Source: Bacteroidota bacterium
Lineage (GTDB): Bacteria; Bacteroidota; Bacteroidia; Flavobacteriales_C; GCA-002722245
Length of the DNA: 43,853 bases
NCBI GenBank assembly: GCA_026390935.1
Contig: JAPLEZ010000097.1
Span: 1 to 43,853, forward strand
Direction: 5' to 3'
The notes beneath the pieces were generated by a model. That model had not been told where the DNA came from, did no database searches, and worked only from the letters and a program-made list of their open reading frames with translations. The position numbers were made by a program, and so were the translations under genes. Shown here piece by piece: positions 1-7,984 of this stretch (positions within the stretch are counted from its first letter, which is position 1; the number at the start of each line of letters is the position of its first letter).

Positions 1-676
1 AATCAAAACCTTCGGCTTCCAAAGCTTTGTATTTCTTCTTGTCAAACTTAAACAGCGTAGCACCAACGTGGGCGCCGGGGCGGACTTCATCGAGTTCAAC
101 TAAGATATCCATGATCTTCAATCTTCTTCTGAAATTGCGACGATCCAAGGTTTTTCCTAAAATGATTTCAAATAAATTTTGCAATTCACGAAGGGTGAAT
201 TTTGTGGGAAGTAGCTCAAAAACTATCGGACTGATATTCAATTCCTTTTGCAGGGTTTTTAAAGCACTTTCAAAAATTTCCATGTGGTCGAAAGCCAGTT
301 TCGGCATTTTTGAAATATTTACCCAAGCTGTTTCGCTGGCATGCCATGATGGTTTTAATTTTTGGTGATTGGCGTCTATGAGCGCATAGTATCCAACAGT
401 AACAACACGAGCGAGTGGATGTCGGTTGGGTTTTCCAAACACGTGAAATTGTTGCATAAACACGTCTTTAACTCCGGTGAGCAATTCCAAAACCCTAGCA
501 GCGGCTAAATCCACATCTTCATCCTTTTCCATAAATCCGCCAGGAAGCGCCCATTTACCAAGTTCAGGTTCCGATCCTCTTTTGATCAACAGCACATTGA
601 GTTCTCCCTCAATAAAACCAAATAATACACAGTCAACAGTAATGGAAGCTAGAGGTGGATTGAATTGTATGATCAT
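1..676 (-). CDS. Nudix-related winged-helix regulator (NrtR-like), partial
   Basis: Read on the minus strand from ATG at 676, the frame stays open for 225 codons to the left edge, so the C-terminus is missing. The first 140 residues match a Nudix fold, with a GKWALPGGF entry to the Nudix box. The box itself is degenerate: the spacing GX5EX7R is kept (GFMEKDE, then R), but the metal-binding REUXEE segment reads RVLELL, so the catalytic glutamates are lost. The part after about residue 150 (FELLPTKFTLRELQNLFE, then RRNFRRRLK) matches the winged-helix domain seen in NrtR-type regulators. In that family a Nudix domain senses ADP-ribose or related sugars and the wing binds DNA, controlling NAD or pentose genes. 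I infer a ligand-sensing regulator rather than a hydrolase. It is divergent from the AraC-type regulator at 861. The ligand and targets cannot be read from this window. Confidence 0.85.
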   Translation of the reverse strand, partial: MIIQFNPPLASITVDCVLFGFIEGELNVLLIKRGSEPELGKWALPGGFMEKDEDVDLAAARVLELLTGVKDVFMQQFHVFGKPNRHPLARVVTVGYYALIDANHQKLKPSWHASETAWVNISKMPKLAFDHMEIFESALKTLQKELNISPIVFELLPTKFTLRELQNLFEIILGKTLDRRNFRRRLKIMDILVELDEVRPGAHVGATLFKFDKKKYKALEAEGFD

Positions 677-860
677 CGTTTACAGATTAAGGGTTCAGCC
701 TGAAGAGGGAAAATTACAAAAAATAATACTTACGTGATTTTAAATATTCAAGCAAGGCAAGCAGAAGTTTTATATATTTAAATCAACAAGATGATACACG
801 TTTTGTTAGCAGAGGGAGGTCCTTTAAAGTTTATTTATTGTTAATTATTTCGTTTATACA

Positions 861-2549
861 ATGAGGAATCGTTCGCGTCTTTTGTTATTGATGATGATGC
901 TTTGTGCTGCGGTTTTCGGACAAGCGAAGGCAGATGAAAAGGCTTATCAGCAATATTTTGATGAATACATGAACATCAGAGAAAGCAGTCCTGCATCGGC
1001 TTTGAACGATTTGTTTTTTGCTCAGGTTCTTGCCGAAAAAATGCAATCGGCGAACAAACTAGGGGAGGTTTTTTTTCACAAGGGGTATGTATATCGGCGT
1101 TTAGGAATATACCACCTGGCAATGAAAAATTACATAAACGCCTTGTCGGTTTTTGAAAAAAGCGCCAATAACGATCGGCACGCATGGGTGCTTTTGGAGA
1201 TTGCCAATTTGTATCGCGATCAAAAAAACAATACCAAACTAGCTATCGACTATTACCATAAAGCGATTACAGCATTTGAGAAATTAAATAGTGATATTGG
1301 CGTGATAGTAGCCAGATATTGCTTGGGTGAGCTTTTTCAAAATGTTAGTCAGTACCAAAAAGCACTCACCGAATTTAATTTAGCCAAGGACCTATGTAAA
1401 AAGATAAAGAACACCCATCACGAAGCCATTTGTTTATGGTATTTGGGACATACCAATATTTTGAAAAATGATAGTGCATCGGCCCGTTTGTTTTTCGAAG
1501 AATTGTTAACGCTAAGTAAAAAAAACAATGATATTGACGCTAGCGCCAGAGCTTACAAAGGAATGGCCGAGTTGGCAGAATTGCGCCATCAACCCAATGA
1601 TATTATTATATATTACCTCAAGGCATTGGAGCGTTACGGGGTTTTAAACGATCAGTTGAATTTAACGGAAACTCTTGATAAAATTGCTGCTTCGTACTTT
1701 CAGCAAGGGGCATCAACAAACGCCATTAAATATGAAGAAGAAGCGCTGGAAAAAGCAGAAAAAAACAAGTTGATTCAACTGCAAAAACAAATCTTATTGC
1801 AGCTGTCTGCTTATTATGAAGAGAAAGGTTTAATCGTAAAAGCCAATAAAGCTTTGCGGACATACATAGACATACAAAGCAAAGAAGAGAGTAAAAGTGC
1901 CGAGCTGATTCAAAAGGAATATGATGTAGACTTATTAAAAAAAGATCAGCAGTTTAAGGAAGAGAAAATTCAAAAACAAAATGTTGTGATAGTGATCACG
2001 GTGGTGGTGATTGTTCTTTTTGTGGTTTTATTGCTGGTGATACTATTTAAAAATCGCAGCTTGAATGATGCCTACCAACACTTGTTTAAAAGTGGAATTG
2101 AATTGAATAAAAAGAAACAGGAACTCATTGAAATTAAAAGCACCACAAAATATACTGGATCAACGCTGAACGATGAAAAGCAAATTGATCTTATGAATGC
2201 CTTTACTCAACTGATGAAGGATGAGAAATTATATCTTGAAAACGATCTCAATTTAGACAATGTCGCCAAGCGCATGAATACCAATAGAACTTACCTTTCA
2301 CAGGTGATAAACGATCAGTTTGGTAGTAATTTCAGCAATCTTATTAATGAATATAGGGTGAGGGAGGCGCAAGTTATTTTAAGGGATCCGGCTAATAAAA
2401 TATATACCATTGAAGCCATTGCTTTAAAAGTAGGTTTTAATTCAAAATCAACTTTTAATCAGGTATTCAAAAAAATCACTGGTTTAACTCCTTCTGTTTT
2501 TATGGACATGGAAGAAAGTAAAAATGAAGGTTCGGATTTGTCAATTTAA
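861..2549 (+). CDS. TPR / transmembrane / AraC-type HTH hybrid regulator
   Basis: This 562-residue protein has a signal-like N-terminus (residues 1-24), helical TPR-type repeats over about 40-340, a short charged coiled linker, one transmembrane helix near 375-397 and an AraC-type double helix-turn-helix at about 460-555 (LNLDNVAKRMNTNRTYLSQV, then AIALKVGFNSKSTFNQVF). This architecture is common in Bacteroidota: the TPR part lies in the periplasm and the DNA-binding part in the cytoplasm, so an envelope signal can control transcription directly. There is no kinase domain, so it is not a classical hybrid two-component system. The downstream genes encode a secreted deacetylase and a secreted endoglucanase, which makes a glycan-responsive role plausible, but this is inferred from position only. 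A divergent promoter region shared with the Nudix regulator lies in the 184 bases upstream. Confidence 0.85.
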   Translation: MRNRSRLLLLMMMLCAAVFGQAKADEKAYQQYFDEYMNIRESSPASALNDLFFAQVLAEKMQSANKLGEVFFHKGYVYRRLGIYHLAMKNYINALSVFEKSANNDRHAWVLLEIANLYRDQKNNTKLAIDYYHKAITAFEKLNSDIGVIVARYCLGELFQNVSQYQKALTEFNLAKDLCKKIKNTHHEAICLWYLGHTNILKNDSASARLFFEELLTLSKKNNDIDASARAYKGMAELAELRHQPNDIIIYYLKALERYGVLNDQLNLTETLDKIAASYFQQGASTNAIKYEEEALEKAEKNKLIQLQKQILLQLSAYYEEKGLIVKANKALRTYIDIQSKEESKSAELIQKEYDVDLLKKDQQFKEEKIQKQNVVIVITVVVIVLFVVLLLVILFKNRSLNDAYQHLFKSGIELNKKKQELIEIKSTTKYTGSTLNDEKQIDLMNAFTQLMKDEKLYLENDLNLDNVAKRMNTNRTYLSQVINDQFGSNFSNLINEYRVREAQVILRDPANKIYTIEAIALKVGFNSKSTFNQVFKKITGLTPSVFMDMEESKNEGSDLSI

Positions 2550-2672
2550 ATTTACATGATTCATTATCAGGTTTTTGAGTTAGTGTACGAAATGATCAAT
2601 CTGCACTCAAAGATCAACATTCGCCTGCCTTTTAAGGTTAATTTTGATTCAAACAAACCTAAAAACACGTTT

Positions 2673-3986
2673 ATGAAAAATTACCTATTACTACTTGTTT
2701 TCATTTCATTCAGTCATTTTTCTTTTTCACAAGTTGGAGAAATTTGTAAATGGGATAGCGATAAAAGCGCTGCCGTAGTTTTAACTTTCGACGATTGGAG
2801 TCCCGGACAGCAACCCATCGTTCCCAAAGAATTAAAAAGCAGAGGAATCAACGCTACATTTTTCATTACTACTAACTTTGTGGCATCTTGGAACCACGAT
2901 TGGCCAACTGTAGTTTCTACTCAGGCCGATGGTAATGAAATAGGCAATCATACCTATTCACATCCCCATTTATTAGCTCAAAGCACCATTCAGCTGGATA
3001 CGCAAATCACCAAAGCTAAAACTATCATTGAAACACATGTTCCTTTGCAAAAAGTAATTTCCTTTGCTTATCCATTTGGTGAAGGAGTGGGCAGTACTTC
3101 AAAAGATTTGGAGGTGCGAGCCTTGATTAAATCTAGTGGTCATATAGGTGCCCGCTCGGTTTCTGCGTCTAACTATAAATACAATTTTGCTGCTACTGAA
3201 GATGATTATTATAAAATCATGACGTACACTATGAGCGGTAGTGTATCTATAGTCACTTTTGAAAATCAATTGAAGCAAATTGTTTCGGGAGGCGGATTGC
3301 TCACGTATTTATACCATAGTATTGACGATGCTAATAATAGTCATGGTGATACCTGGTATGCGCAGGTAAAACAAAGTGTATTACAACAACAGTTGGATAC
3401 TTTGGTTTCGTATAGTGACAAGGTGTGGATCACTACTTTCGGTCAGGCGGTGAAGTACCACAAAGAAAGAAATTGCGCAACGCTTTCTCTCGTAGGTACA
3501 ACTGGCACTACCATGACTTTAAGTTTAACAGATACGCTTTCCAACAATGCTTTGTACAATCAGCCATTGAGTTTGAAAATTTTCAGAAATGGTGTCAATT
3601 ATAGCACAGTTACGCAAAACGGAGTGCCTCTGGAGATTGATGGAGTGGTGAACGATTCCATTGTATTTCATGCTATCCCTGATGGTGGTGAAATAATATT
3701 AACTGTTGGCAATTTGAGTACCGAAACGCTTCAATTAACATCTGAAGATTTTCGTATTTATCAATTGCCAGGCTCTAGTGTGGCTAATGTTCACGTGCTA
3801 AAACCTCAAGCTAATAGCTGCTTGAGCGTCATTGACTTGTCGGGCCGTGAAATATATTCTCTGGAAAATTTAGAGATGGCAAATGATTTTCAAATCGATT
3901 TGTCGGCAAATGGCAATGGTATCTATTTTTTACGATTCAATAACAACAATAATAGCTTTGTTAAGCGCTTTGCTATCGTTAATTAA
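2673..3986 (+). CDS. Secreted polysaccharide deacetylase (CE4) with T9SS sorting domain
   Basis: ATG 2673 is chosen because it opens directly into a signal peptide (MKNYLLLLVFISFSHFSFSQ). The open frame extends upstream to 2556, but that part lacks signal-peptide character. The product has 437 residues. The NodB/CE4 metal triad is visible: TFDD with D40/D41, and HTYSH with H93 and H97. A later YLYHSIDD segment fits the C-terminal catalytic motif. CE4 enzymes remove acetyl groups from chitin, xylan or peptidoglycan glycans. After residue 270 a beta-rich region is followed by a roughly 75-residue tail (VIDLSGREIYSLEN, then GIYFLRF) typical of type IX secretion sorting domains, so export to the surface or medium is predicted. 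It starts shortly after the AraC-type regulator and precedes a GH44 enzyme. The substrate is not determinable from the sequence; xylan or a cellulose-associated glycan would fit the neighbour. Confidence 0.85.
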   Translation: MKNYLLLLVFISFSHFSFSQVGEICKWDSDKSAAVVLTFDDWSPGQQPIVPKELKSRGINATFFITTNFVASWNHDWPTVVSTQADGNEIGNHTYSHPHLLAQSTIQLDTQITKAKTIIETHVPLQKVISFAYPFGEGVGSTSKDLEVRALIKSSGHIGARSVSASNYKYNFAATEDDYYKIMTYTMSGSVSIVTFENQLKQIVSGGGLLTYLYHSIDDANNSHGDTWYAQVKQSVLQQQLDTLVSYSDKVWITTFGQAVKYHKERNCATLSLVGTTGTTMTLSLTDTLSNNALYNQPLSLKIFRNGVNYSTVTQNGVPLEIDGVVNDSIVFHAIPDGGEIILTVGNLSTETLQLTSEDFRIYQLPGSSVANVHVLKPQANSCLSVIDLSGREIYSLENLEMANDFQIDLSANGNGIYFLRFNNNNNSFVKRFAIVN

Positions 3987-4121
3987 TCATTGATAAATAA
4001 AAATCCAAAGCATTAAAATTATAACAGGCATTACTAAAGCAGCGGTTAAAAGAAAAGATAATATAGAGAATGACCAGAATTCGAATTGATTTTTCTTGTG
4101 GAGCAAATAATTCTTTTTCAT
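3987..4121 (-). CDS. Candidate 44-residue single-pass membrane protein
   Basis: On the minus strand an ATG at 4121 opens 44 codons ending in TGA at 3987. The peptide has a basic, aromatic N-terminus (MKKNYLLHKKNQFEFW) followed by a hydrophobic stretch of about 24 residues (SFLLTAALVMPVIILMLWIF), the layout of a small single-pass membrane protein. Its stop codon abuts the stop of the deacetylase on the other strand with no base between them. No family is recognised. Support is limited to composition, a clean frame and this boundary; AT-rich sequence can give such ORFs by chance. Confidence 0.4.
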   Translation of the reverse strand: MKKNYLLHKKNQFEFWSFSILSFLLTAALVMPVIILMLWIFIYQ

Positions 4122-4223
4122 GCTTTTGATTTTAATGAAAGGTAGGATTTGTAGTGAAGATGATAGTGGAATTTTTATTCAAATATTGTTGATTTTTAAT
4201 CATGTTGGTGGAATGGAGGGTAG

Positions 4224-4265
4224 TTGTCGACTTGTAATTTCATCATAAAATTACTTTGCGCACAA
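4224..4265 (+). promoter_or_regulatory. Possible promoter of the GH44 endoglucanase
   Basis: TTACTTTG at 4251-4258 matches the Bacteroidota -7 consensus TAnnTTTG with one mismatch. TTG triplets at 4224 and 4232 lie 24 and 16 bases upstream, on either side of the preferred spacing. This would give a leader of about 65 bases before ATG 4330. The match is by eye and weak. The rest of the 343-base gap between the two secreted enzymes holds only the minus-strand small ORF. Confidence 0.3.
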
Positions 4266-4329
4266 TCCCCGTAAATTGTATCTTGGTTTTTAAGGGGGCA
4301 TAATGCTTTAGAAATCTAATTAATTTGAC

Positions 4330-6216
4330 ATGAAAAATTTAATTTTCACTTTACTGGTTTTTGCATCATTTTCTTTAATAGCGCAAAGTGCAGCTACCAT
4401 CACTGTTGATGCTACAAAAAATGTTTCGTCCATTTCTCCATGGATCTATGGTAGAAACAATAACACTTCCGACGATCCTTCTAAACCTACTTCTAATACA
4501 AATTGGCAATTGTACAACGATGCCGGATTAAGATTTTACCGCGAAAACGGTGGTAATAATTGTACCAAATACAATTGGCGATTGAAGTTGAGTAGTCATC
4601 CCGACTGGTACAACAACGTTTATGCGCACAACTGGGATTATAGCGCCAACACTATTTTAACCAAAACATCAGGAACGCAGGGTTTGTATGCTTTTCAATT
4701 ACTGGGAAAGGTAGCTTCTAATAAAAAAAACAATTTTAGCGACTGGACTTACTCACAAGATGTAGGTTATAGTTCTCCAGCAAATAACTGGGCTGGTGGT
4801 GGTGGCGACGCTAAGTACGGAGGCAATGGTGGCGATGGAGATCCTTCGCTTTATTTAATGGATTGGCCGGCCGATTCCACGGTAGGTATTTTGGATCATT
4901 GGTTCAATACCCTGGGATACGACAGTACGCGTTTGCAATATTGGAACATGGACAATGAGCCCGAGATCTGGTCGGGAACCCACGATGATGAGCCTACGTC
5001 CTCAATGACTGCCGAAGCTTACATGCAAAAATATTTTGCCGTGGCTAAAGCAGTGCGAAAAAAACATCCTTATATAAAGATTGTCGGTCCGGCTTTTGCC
5101 AACGAATGGACTTGGTATAACTGGAACAACAGCTTGGTGAAGGGGATCGATAATAAGGACTATTCCTTAATTGAGTATTTCATCAAAAGAATAGGAGAAG
5201 AACAAAAAGCGAGCGGCTTGAAATTATTGGACGTGCTGGATGTACATTTCTATCCCGGAACATCTGGAAATCCTGATCTTACTTTGCAGCTTCATAAAAT
5301 TTGGTACGACAGTACCTGGGTTTACAGCGGGGCAAATGGAGTGAAAAGGTTGGGGAAATGGGGATGGGACGGCTCCATTACCAAAGAATACTTTTTTGAA
5401 CGATGCAATCAATGGCTTATTAAATATGTTGGAGCCAACCACAACGTTAAGTTTGGAATTGGTGAATACGGACAAATTGCGCCAAGCGACGGAACCGAAG
5501 ATCCAAACCTCATTGCATGTTGGTACGCCTCTAACTTGGGAACTTTTGCCAACAAGGGCTTGGAGTTTTTTACGCCTTGGGACTGGTACAAAGGTCAGTG
5601 GGAAGTTTTGCATTTGTTTAGTAAATATTACGGGACTTTTGCCACCTCGGCAACTTCTTCATTAGATGATGTGGTTTCAGGATATTCCTCCTTGTCCAAT
5701 CACGGCGATACTTTTATTGTGGTGTTGGTGAACAAAGACAGAACGAATTCAAGAACAGCAAATGTCAATATTCAGAATTTCACACCTTCGGGATCAAATG
5801 TGGAAGGATATCAGTTGGCAAGCTTGTCGGGGGAGACTTTCGTATCCAAATCCAGCAATGCTTTGCAAAGCAAGCAATACACTGTTGCTGGAAATCAAAT
5901 GTCACTTTCATTGCCTAAATTATCGGTGACTTTACTTAGGATTCCTACTAATTCCGCAGTGCAAACTCCTTATGCTGTAGAAGAAAACGCTGCGTTAAAA
6001 GTGAACGTTTATCCCAATCCAGCGCAGGATATGTTGAATATTCAAATGGAGAAAGCGGGAGTTTATACCGTTTCTATACATAATATATTGGGTGAGAAAA
6101 TGGGGGAGTGGAATTCAGCGAAACAAGTGGATATATCATCGTTTGCTGCAGGGAATTATATTGTGCAAATCAAGAGTGATGAAGGTGTGGTGGTGAAGAA
6201 GGTGGTGAAGAACTAG
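4330..6216 (+). CDS. Secreted GH44 endo-beta-glucanase with T9SS sorting domain
   Basis: The 628-residue protein starts with a signal peptide (MKNLIFTLLVFASFSLIAQ) and then shows the GH44 pattern: ISPWIYGRNN, RFYRENGGNNCTKYNW, YWNMDNEPEIWSGTHDD, VLDVHFYPG and GIGEYG. The family's acid/base and nucleophile glutamates map to E210 (in DNEP) and E379 (in GEYG), both present. GH44 enzymes are endoglucanases or xyloglucanases that cut internal beta-1,4-glucan bonds. The last 80 residues (NVYPNPAQDMLNIQM, then GNYIVQIKSDEGVVVKKVVKN) form a type A type IX sorting domain, so the enzyme should be exported and attached or released at the surface. No carbohydrate-binding module is obvious. Together with the deacetylase it forms a small secreted glycan-degrading locus; no SusC/SusD pair is present in the window. 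Confidence 0.92.
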   Translation: MKNLIFTLLVFASFSLIAQSAATITVDATKNVSSISPWIYGRNNNTSDDPSKPTSNTNWQLYNDAGLRFYRENGGNNCTKYNWRLKLSSHPDWYNNVYAHNWDYSANTILTKTSGTQGLYAFQLLGKVASNKKNNFSDWTYSQDVGYSSPANNWAGGGGDAKYGGNGGDGDPSLYLMDWPADSTVGILDHWFNTLGYDSTRLQYWNMDNEPEIWSGTHDDEPTSSMTAEAYMQKYFAVAKAVRKKHPYIKIVGPAFANEWTWYNWNNSLVKGIDNKDYSLIEYFIKRIGEEQKASGLKLLDVLDVHFYPGTSGNPDLTLQLHKIWYDSTWVYSGANGVKRLGKWGWDGSITKEYFFERCNQWLIKYVGANHNVKFGIGEYGQIAPSDGTEDPNLIACWYASNLGTFANKGLEFFTPWDWYKGQWEVLHLFSKYYGTFATSATSSLDDVVSGYSSLSNHGDTFIVVLVNKDRTNSRTANVNIQNFTPSGSNVEGYQLASLSGETFVSKSSNALQSKQYTVAGNQMSLSLPKLSVTLLRIPTNSAVQTPYAVEENAALKVNVYPNPAQDMLNIQMEKAGVYTVSIHNILGEKMGEWNSAKQVDISSFAAGNYIVQIKSDEGVVVKKVVKN

Positions 6217-6231
6217 TTTTTGCACACCACG

Positions 6232-6274
6232 TCATTGCGAAAATTTTTGTACTCAAAAATTGAAGCAATCCCTT
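6232..6274. repeat. Dispersed-repeat-like element (GTCATTGCG...GAAGCAATC type)
   Basis: The segment begins GTCATTGCGA, contains an 8-bp inverted pair (AATTTTTG / CAAAAATT) and ends GAAGCAATCCC. The flanking words resemble a palindromic repeat class found between genes of many environmental bacteria. It sits just after the GH44 stop and could also act as a terminator. Only one copy is visible here, so the assignment is from recall of the pattern. Confidence 0.4.
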
Positions 6275-6287
6275 AATTGAATTAAAC

Positions 6288-6376
6288 AGATCCTGAAACA
6301 AGTTCAGGATGACATTAGCGGGTATTACCTGAAAAGCATGGTTTACATTTGTCATCCTGAACTTGTTTCAGGATCT
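6288..6376. repeat. Palindromic intergenic repeat with 27-bp perfect arms
   Basis: Arms at 6288-6314 and 6350-6376 are perfect reverse complements (core CCTGAAACAAGTTCAGGATG), separated by a 35-base loop. This word (CATCCTGAACTTGTTTCAGG) is a widely distributed intergenic repeat in bacterial genomes. In RNA it would fold into a long hairpin between the GH44 gene and the next ORF, and may protect or end the upstream mRNA. Confidence 0.85.
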
Positions 6377-6457
6377 ATCATTTGAAGGGATGCTTCGTTA
6401 AATTTTTCTATTTTAGTTTCATGACGATGTTAGAAATAATACAAAACTAATCAGTCC

Positions 6458-6994
6458 ATGGGGAATTCTTACAAAACGAAATACGGAATTGAGTGTTCTC
6501 AAACTTGGGAAAGTCTGGAGAAAAAATCAACTTCTTGTTCTTATTGCAAAGGATGTAATAAAGACGTGATTGATTTTACTGGATGGGAACGCAAGGATAT
6601 ATTAAAGCATTATAAAGATCAGCCTCAAACCTGCGGTTATTTTAATTTGAATCAGGTGGATCCTTCCATGGTGGAATTTACTTTGCCTGAGGTAAAAAAG
6701 TATTTTAAAATAAGTATTGCCGCCAGTTTGCTCTTAAGTACATCTGTCGCTGCTCAGGATAGTTTGAAACAATCTGTTCAGCACGAGCAACTGGAAAACA
6801 AAAGTAATTCAGATAGCGCTAGTATTGTTAGGCAAACTTGTGTCAGCGCCATCATCAGAGATGCAGAGAATAAAAATAAGGAGGAAAAAGTGGCAGAGGA
6901 TAAGAATAAGAGGACTAAATATTATTTATCACGTCGATTTCCTTTTATTCATAAGCGAAGATTGAGATATGTGATGGGTTGCCCTTCCTTTTAA
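6458..6994 (+). CDS. Cys-rich N-terminal, single-pass membrane protein, function unknown
   Basis: The 178-residue product begins with a cysteine motif (C13, then CSYCKGC at C27, C30 and C33) followed by NKDVIDFTGWE. This matches the short N-terminal module RFCxxCxKxVxDFT seen on many Bacteroidota membrane proteins, probably a small metal-binding knuckle in the cytoplasm. A hydrophobic segment near residues 83-100 (ISIAASLLLSTSVAA) is probably the membrane helix, and a charged tail of about 75 residues follows. In relatives the tail often carries a carboxypeptidase-regulatory-like or TonB-type domain; here it is short and low-complexity, ending in a basic RRFPFIHKRRLRYV segment. Its last four bases overlap the convergent DUF983 gene. 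Function is unknown. Confidence 0.7.
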   Translation: MGNSYKTKYGIECSQTWESLEKKSTSCSYCKGCNKDVIDFTGWERKDILKHYKDQPQTCGYFNLNQVDPSMVEFTLPEVKKYFKISIAASLLLSTSVAAQDSLKQSVQHEQLENKSNSDSASIVRQTCVSAIIRDAENKNKEEKVAEDKNKRTKYYLSRRFPFIHKRRLRYVMGCPSF

Positions 6995-7365
6995 TTCTTC
7001 CTATACGCCACAAAAATATTCAGCCAAATACTTCTTGATAGGTAATACAATATCGGCATCAGAAGAATTATTTCAATCAGCACCAATCCAATTACTTGAT
7101 ACAATTTAAGATCAGGGAATAGCTGTGAAAATATAAAGCCACTTGGGAAAGCTACTGCAATACCCAATCCGTAGCTCACATACATAGCCCCAAGGAAAAA
7201 ACCAGGTTCCATATCATATTTTAAATCGCAAACCGGACAGCGGTCGTGCATCTTTCCAAATTGTGAAAGCACGTAGGGATTGGCGTTAAAAAAAATATCC
7301 CCATCATGACAACGGGGACATTTCATTTTAAGAATACTGTATGCTTTGCTTCCTTTGGTGAGCAT
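6991..7365 (-). CDS. DUF983 membrane protein with two CxxC knuckles
   Basis: This 124-residue protein shows the DUF983 layout: MKCPRCHDGDIFF (C16, C19), RCPVC (C43, C46), the GFFLGAMYVSYG segment, then two membrane helices (about 60-84 and 90-110). The paired CxxC motifs suggest a zinc ribbon on the cytoplasmic side. The family's role is not established. Its ATG overlaps the TAA of the thioredoxin-like gene upstream by one base (TAATG), so the two are probably translationally coupled. Confidence 0.85.
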   Translation of the reverse strand: MLTKGSKAYSILKMKCPRCHDGDIFFNANPYVLSQFGKMHDRCPVCDLKYDMEPGFFLGAMYVSYGLGIAVAFPSGFIFSQLFPDLKLYQVIGLVLIEIILLMPILYYLSRSIWLNIFVAYRKN

Positions 7366-7910
7366 TATTGGTTGCTTGGATTGTTCATGAAATCGTCGAT
7401 GTTTTGTGTTTTGTATGCGTTTTCATTGATGAATTTTAAGTACATCAAAAACTGATCGGCTGGATAGTAGCCCGGCGCTGCGGTGATCAATTTGCTTTGC
7501 TCGTCAATGTATGAAATGGTTGGATAACCAATTCTTCCGTCTTTTGAACCAATGGCCATTGCCAGCTGGTGTGTTGCTCTTGTTTTGCTTGCTGCTCCTG
7601 GGTTAACAAAAGTTTGGTTATTGAAATGTATAGTGTCATTTCCTTCAGCGTTGAACTTAACTGCGTAAAAGTTTTTGTTCACATACTCCACCACTTTTGC
7701 ATCGGCGAAGGTAGTTCTGTCCATTTCTTTACACCAGCCGCACCAGGAAGTATACACATCTACAAATATTTTTTTAGGATGTTTTTTGCTGAGTTTTTCA
7801 GCTTCTTCAATGGTGTACCATTTAATAGAGGCGTTTTGTGGTTTCTTTAAGGTGAAGGCAAATAAAGAGAGGCAAGACAATGCGACAAGGATAAAAACCG
7901 ATTTTTTCAT
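7365..7910 (-). CDS. Exported thioredoxin-fold protein with CGWC active site
   Basis: The 181-residue product has an N-terminal signal or anchor (MKKSVFILVALSCLSLFAF) followed by a thioredoxin fold: KKIFVDVYTSWCGWCKEMDR with active-site C57/C60, and a GYPTISY cis-proline loop near residue 132. The insertion between the active site and the cis-proline, and the DRTTFAD motif, are like periplasmic DsbD-C-terminal/DUF255-type thioredoxins. It is likely to reduce or rearrange disulfides in the periplasm. It is the first gene of a two-gene unit with DUF983; whether the DUF983 cysteines are a partner is speculation. Confidence 0.85.
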   Translation of the reverse strand: MKKSVFILVALSCLSLFAFTLKKPQNASIKWYTIEEAEKLSKKHPKKIFVDVYTSWCGWCKEMDRTTFADAKVVEYVNKNFYAVKFNAEGNDTIHFNNQTFVNPGAASKTRATHQLAMAIGSKDGRIGYPTISYIDEQSKLITAAPGYYPADQFLMYLKFINENAYKTQNIDDFMNNPSNQ

Positions 7911-7984
7911 AAAGAAGTATTATTAAGTGAAAATACGAATTATCTGTGTTGAAGAAAATAAATTATTCTTAAACACTTCAGCAA

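Noticed and set aside
27-737. Plus-strand ORFs near the left edge
   Set aside because: They lie antisense to the Nudix/winged-helix gene, which has better coding motifs on the minus strand.
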